Below, one piece after another: positions 60,831 to 64,000 of a stretch of DNA of 64,000 nt. Numbering within the stretch: the first letter of the stretch is position 1; each line of letters opens with the position of its first letter. The notes beneath the pieces are model-generated. The model had not been told where the DNA came from, searched no databases, and saw only the letters and a program-made list of their open reading frames with translations. The position numbers were made by a program, and so were the translations under genes. The stretch comes from Dehalobacter alkaniphilus (GTDB taxonomy: Bacteria > Bacillota > Desulfitobacteriia > Desulfitobacteriales > Syntrophobotulaceae), in contig CP148031.1 in the NCBI GenBank assembly GCA_040500365.1, positions 1,240,001 through 1,304,000 of the forward strand, in the 5' to 3' direction.

Positions 60831-60887
60831 TGTCAGAAAGATATTGAATAAAGCAATCGTCATGATATAAAATATAGTTTATTCTTT

Positions 60888-60919
60888 ACCCGGCTAGGTG
60901 CTGTCTGCTCAAGTCGGGT
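60888..60919 (+). terminator. Terminator-like hairpin after zur
   Basis: ACCCGGCT (60888-60895) pairs with AGTCGGGT (60912-60919, one G-U). A short T-rich tract follows. Confidence 0.5.
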
Positions 60920-60957
60920 ACTTTAGTTTGGTGAAAAGTTAAAATAATAAGAGGTTA

Positions 60958-60985
60958 TTGACATATGCCCAATACGTTGTATCAT
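60958..60985 (+). promoter_or_regulatory. Sigma-A promoter for the CDF-NifX operon
   Basis: TTGACA (60958-60963) and TATCAT (60980-60985), 16 bp apart. An ATATG..CATAT inverted pair (60963-60967 and 60983-60987) straddles the spacer and might bind a repressor. The remaining leader to 61149 shows no gene. Confidence 0.6.
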
Positions 60986-61149
60986 ATAAATAGGACATAG
61001 CGTAAAACCATACTGTTGTAATGACTTTTTAAGGGTATGAAATGGGAGTATTGCTATTCCCGCATTTATTGTCGGCTGGGAAGAACTGACCATGTGACAA
61101 ACATACGGCAAATGTTTTTTACGGTCAAATCGGAAAGGATGTGACGGGT

Positions 61150-62352
61150 ATGGAAGAAAGTGAAAAGGTTGCATTGCTTGCGGTAGCAATGAATCTAGCT
61201 CTGTTTGGAATTAAATATGGAGCTGCTTTAGCTACCGGTAGTATTGCCTTAAAAGCGGAAGCTTTTCACAGTCTGGCTGATTTAGTTGCATCTTTAACTG
61301 TTTTTGCCGGTTTGAAGCTTTCAAAACGTAAAACCAAGGCATTTCCTTATGGTTTGTACAAGATTGAAAATTTGATATCTGTGTGTATAGCTTTGATTAT
61401 ATTTTACGCAGGCTATGAAGTTGTGATGGAAGTAATGACGACTACTCTTACCGAGCTGAAGAATTCAGGGATTGCTATTTCCGTTTTACTGATTGCAATG
61501 CTGATTACCTTTTGTTTTTCCAGATATGAGAAAAAAATTAGCCGAAAAATAAATTCGCCGGTTCTTTTAGCTGATGCCGCTCACATCCGTACGGACGTAT
61601 TAAGCAATGCGATTGTTTTAGTTGCAGTTGTTTCAGGTTTATTTGGTTTTCAATGTGATAAGATTGCCGCTTTGATTGTTGTTGTATTTATTGCCAAGAC
61701 AGGAATTGAAATATTGATAGGCGGAGCCAGGGTACTTTTGGATGCTTCCGTAGATTACGAAACACTCAGCAAAGTTGAAAAAATCATTTTGGAAACTCCG
61801 CAGGTTGTTGAACTTAAAACTTTGACAGGACGCAATTCAGGACGGTATAAATTTATTGAAGCCGATATTGTTCTGAAAACTCACGACTTAGATCGGGCGC
61901 ATTCTATTGCAGATAGCATTGAACGAAATGTAAAAAATGAAATCAAGCATATTGAACAGGTTCTTATTCATTATGAACCCCAGCAGAATGAAACAATGAT
62001 CTATGCATTGCCATTAAGCGGTGACCGAGAATCAATCAGCTCTCATTTCGGCGAGGCGCCGTATTTCATGCTTGTAACATTTAATGCTGAAACAAAGGCT
62101 GCCGATAAAGTTGAGATACTCAAAAATCCATATACAAATACAGAAAAGAGCAAGGGCATTCTGGCTGCAGAATTGTTAGTAAAAAATAGGGTTGATTTTG
62201 TGCTGGTTAAAACCAATTTTGATAGCAAAGGCCCGCACTATGTATTTTCAAATGCTGACATCGAGGTTATTATAACCGATGAGGAATTGCCGGAGCTTGC
62301 CTTTGAGAAACTAGGATTGACAGTCAACTTACACCTTTCAGAAGAGGAATAA
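61150..62352 (+). CDS. Cation diffusion facilitator fused to a NifX/NifB-like domain
   Basis: 400 residues from ATG 61150. Residues 1-200 have six helices with the CDF metal site residues (SIALKAEAFHSLADLVASL and LLADAAHIRTDVLSNAIVLV). About 205-285 is the cytoplasmic CDF domain. From about 288 a dinitrogenase iron-molybdenum cofactor biosynthesis domain follows (YALPLSGDRESISSHFGEAP, KSKGILAAELLVKNRVDFVL). CDFs export Zn, Fe, Co or similar divalent ions; the NifX-like domain usually binds metal clusters. A ferredoxin, DUF89 and DUF134 gene follow. Confidence 0.88.
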   Translation: MEESEKVALLAVAMNLALFGIKYGAALATGSIALKAEAFHSLADLVASLTVFAGLKLSKRKTKAFPYGLYKIENLISVCIALIIFYAGYEVVMEVMTTTLTELKNSGIAISVLLIAMLITFCFSRYEKKISRKINSPVLLADAAHIRTDVLSNAIVLVAVVSGLFGFQCDKIAALIVVVFIAKTGIEILIGGARVLLDASVDYETLSKVEKIILETPQVVELKTLTGRNSGRYKFIEADIVLKTHDLDRAHSIADSIERNVKNEIKHIEQVLIHYEPQQNETMIYALPLSGDRESISSHFGEAPYFMLVTFNAETKAADKVEILKNPYTNTEKSKGILAAELLVKNRVDFVLVKTNFDSKGPHYVFSNADIEVIITDEELPELAFEKLGLTVNLHLSEEE

Positions 62353-62412
62353 TTAGTAATTAATATATGCCCAAATATAAGGCTGTTATATTTAAAAAGA
62401 GGAGTTGAGGAC

Positions 62413-62814
62413 ATGTCGGCTTTAGTAAACAGAGAAAACTGCACCGGTTGCGGCCGATGCAGGGATATTTGTCCTGTAGGGGCAATCACGCTGGAAAACG
62501 GCAAAGCGGTTATAAACGATACATGCATTGAATGCAGCACATGCATAACAGTATGTCCGAAAGAAGCAATAGGCTTACATCCTTTGAATACGGATTCCCG
62601 TATGCCGGAAAAAGACAGGACAAGACTACCGGGGAAAGGATTGATGAAAAAAAGAGGAGGTAGTCTTAGAGGACAGCGTAGAACAGCAGGTACAGATCCG
62701 GCAGGATATTGTATCTGCTCAAATTGTGGAGAGAAATGCATTCACATGGCGGGTATTCCTTGTAATCTTATGAATTGTCCAAAATGTGGAACGCCAATGA
62801 CAAGAGGCTTTTAG
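62413..62814 (+). CDS. Two-cluster ferredoxin with C-terminal Cys-rich domain
   Basis: 133 residues. Two [4Fe-4S] motifs, CTGCGRCRDICPVGA and CIECSTCITVCPKEA, occupy 1-55. A basic Arg/Gly linker leads to a second Cys block CICSNCGEKCIHM, GIPCNLMNCPKCGTPM with seven Cys, likely a zinc ribbon or extra cluster site. AAGAGGAG lies upstream. The combination with a NifX-like CDF suggests handling of Fe-S or Fe-Mo type metal centres. Confidence 0.85.
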   Translation: MSALVNRENCTGCGRCRDICPVGAITLENGKAVINDTCIECSTCITVCPKEAIGLHPLNTDSRMPEKDRTRLPGKGLMKKRGGSLRGQRRTAGTDPAGYCICSNCGEKCIHMAGIPCNLMNCPKCGTPMTRGF

Positions 62815-62912
62815 GAGCAACGATACCTTCCTGATTGATGATTGGCATTTAATACTTGTAAACTGCATTTATATTTAAAAAAATGGTATCAAAAGATTAG
62901 TGAGGAGAAGTA

Positions 62913-63779
62913 ATGGAAATATTTTTGGATTGCCTGCCATGTGTGCTTAGGCAGGTGCTTGAAGCTTCACGAATGGCAACGGTAAAGACTGAATTGCAGG
63001 AAAAAATTATGGAAGAGTCGATCAGAATACTTGCTGATTATAAGAGATATGGATGCTCGCCGGAAATGGGCAGGGCTGTTCACTGGACGGTAAAGGATAT
63101 TACTGGGATCTTTGATCCTTATGAAAAAATTAAAGAAAGGGATATCAAGGCGGCAAAGAGAATATTGCCTTTTCTTGAACGTTTTTTGCAACAGAAGCAA
63201 AATACCCTCTATTGGGCCTTAAAAATAGCAGCAACTGGAAACATTATTGATTCTGCAATCAATAATAACTTAAATATAGAAAACTGTATTGAAAAAGAAC
63301 TGGAAAAAGAGTTTTCAATTTATGATATTGAAGTATTTGAAAAGAAATTGAAAACAGCAAAAAGCCTTCTAATTATTGGCGACAATGCGGGTGAAACCGT
63401 ATTTGACCGGGTGCTGGCAAAACACCTGTCGCATCTTAATATTACCTATGCAGTCAGAAGCGAGCCAATCATAAACGACGCAACTGCAAAAGAGGCTTTT
63501 GATTCAGGACTGGGTAAATATGCTAAAATTGTTTCCACCGGCTGCAATATCCCTGGGGCGGTTCTCCAGGAATGCAGTGAGGAATTTATAGATATATTGA
63601 ATAACGCTGATCTTGTAATCAGTAAAGGGCAAGGCAATTATGAAGCTCTTTCCGATTGCGGGAGAAAAATATTTTTCCTTTTAAAAGCGAAGTGTCCTGT
63701 GATATCCGAAAAGCTGAATGTCAGCTTAAATGATTACGTTTTTAAGTACGATGAAGAAAGTCTGGAAAAACGGAGTTGA
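62913..63779 (+). CDS. DUF89/ARMT1-like damage-control phosphatase family protein
   Basis: 288 residues. DCLPCVLRQVLEASRMA at the start with two Cys, then the DUF89 metal and phosphate site SLLIIGDNAGETVFDRVLAK with the Asp-Asn-Ala-Gly-Glu core, and VISKGQGNYEAL. DUF89 proteins are metal-dependent phosphatases acting on damaged sugar or cofactor phosphates. The Cys-bearing N terminus is typical of the bacterial/archaeal branch. In operon with the ferredoxin and DUF134. Confidence 0.85.
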   Translation: MEIFLDCLPCVLRQVLEASRMATVKTELQEKIMEESIRILADYKRYGCSPEMGRAVHWTVKDITGIFDPYEKIKERDIKAAKRILPFLERFLQQKQNTLYWALKIAATGNIIDSAINNNLNIENCIEKELEKEFSIYDIEVFEKKLKTAKSLLIIGDNAGETVFDRVLAKHLSHLNITYAVRSEPIINDATAKEAFDSGLGKYAKIVSTGCNIPGAVLQECSEEFIDILNNADLVISKGQGNYEALSDCGRKIFFLLKAKCPVISEKLNVSLNDYVFKYDEESLEKRS

Positions 63780-63783
63780 TAGA

Positions 63784-64000
63784 ATGGTAAGACCAATTAA
63801 ATGGAGAAAAATTGAGAAAATTCCCAGCATTTCCTATTTTATTCCATCCACAAAAGATTCTTCAGAGTATCCGGAGAATATATTGAAGCTTGAAGAACTG
63901 GAGGCTTTACGCCTGAAAGACCTTGAGGGACTTGAGCAGGAAGAATGTGCCGTAAAAATGGAGGTATCCCGTCCAACCTTTCAGCGCATCCTTTTATCGG
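63784..64000 (+). CDS. DUF134 predicted DNA-binding protein (partial)
   Basis: 72 residues before the window ends: VRPIKWRKIEKIPSISYFIP, then LKLEELEALRLKDLEGLEQE and KMEVSRPTFQRILL. This is the DUF134 N terminus with a sigma-70 region 4-like helix-turn-helix. DUF134 genes regularly accompany NifX-like (DIM) genes, which fits the CDF-NifX fusion upstream. It starts 4 bp after the DUF89 stop. Confidence 0.88.
   Translation, partial: MVRPIKWRKIEKIPSISYFIPSTKDSSEYPENILKLEELEALRLKDLEGLEQEECAVKMEVSRPTFQRILLS

Noticed and set aside
1..64000. CRISPR arrays and insertion sequences
   Set aside because: No regularly spaced repeats and no transposase-like frames or terminal inverted repeats were seen. 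The 54-bp direct repeat does not resemble IS ends.

Overview
The window looks like a chromosomal segment of an anaerobic, spore-former-type Firmicute of the Peptococcaceae kind (Desulfitobacterium / Dehalobacter / Desulfosporosinus-like). This is inferred from strong AGGAGG ribosome sites, frequent TTG and GTG starts, and gene content: a cytoplasmic molybdopterin oxidoreductase, a selenium gene set, a nickel-binding CooT-like protein, sulfite/sulfate exporter families, an HdrB-like CCG oxidoreductase and anaerobic radical SAM enzymes. Species cannot be fixed from sequence reading alone. Base composition shifts by eye: about 20-27 kb is AT-richer, about 39-45 kb is clearly GC-richer.

Region by region. 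(1) 1-10.7 kb is part of an integrative conjugative element: Tad/T2SS-F-like and pilin-like membrane proteins, DUF6550, DUF5704 and DUF3846 proteins, a VirB4-type ATPase, an XRE regulator divergent from a SLOG/DUF1273 protein, a C39-type peptidase and a TadZ/ParA-like protein. It ends abruptly on the 3' remnant of a universal stress protein gene, followed by what looks like a degraded ssrA (tmRNA) 3' end, a classical attachment site. (2) 11.3-21.3 kb carries a molybdopterin oxidoreductase with its FeS subunit, an MFS transporter, an lgt remnant, a frameshifted LysR gene divergent from a YeiH-type exporter, a TauE/SafE transporter, a frameshifted DUF364 gene and a SLAC1/TehA-type channel. (3) 21.4-26.1 kb is a selenium cassette (selD, yedF, cysteine desulfurase, DUF3343, HAD phosphatase) flanked by a 54-bp direct repeat and followed by a broken radical SAM gene fused to a flavodoxin fragment. 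(4) 26.1-30.2 kb holds a LysR regulator and metF-metE. (5) 30.5-38.1 kb holds an SDR, DUF3842, CooT, then methyltransferase-FmdE-FecCD-ATPase-binding protein (a metal-chelate importer), a flavin reductase and a flavodoxin. Two copies of a nested-hairpin RNA-like element lie here.

(6) 38.2-56.2 kb is the most interesting part. Behind a good sigma-54 promoter and a 55-codon ORF with a near-perfect Shine-Dalgarno comes a long + strand gene array: DUF5714/C-GCAxxG-type protein, free-standing lipoyl-domain protein, giant FAD/FeS/HdrB-like oxidoreductase, small CxxC protein, methyltransferase TrsM, radical SAM TrsS, PaaK-like CoA ligase (T10 frameshift), PadR regulator, second methyltransferase, BioB-like radical SAM enzyme, two complete NMT1/SsuA-type ABC importers, a dihydrolipoyl dehydrogenase and a lipoate-protein ligase. 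I read this as a candidate undescribed pathway in which an imported organic compound is processed by radical SAM and methyl-transfer chemistry, with electrons or intermediates handled by a dedicated lipoyl carrier, its ligase and its reductase. (7) 56.4-64 kb has an RHH protein, a DJ-1/PfpI protein, a Zur-regulated znuACB-zur operon, and a CDF transporter fused to a NifX-like domain with a ferredoxin, a DUF89 phosphatase and DUF134.

A recurring oddity is gene decay: homopolymer frameshifts, 4-bp and 8-bp tandem duplications, a nonsense codon in zur, and truncated uspA, lgt, trsS and flavodoxin copies. The tandem duplications look like real slippage; the homopolymer ones could be either mutations or read errors.
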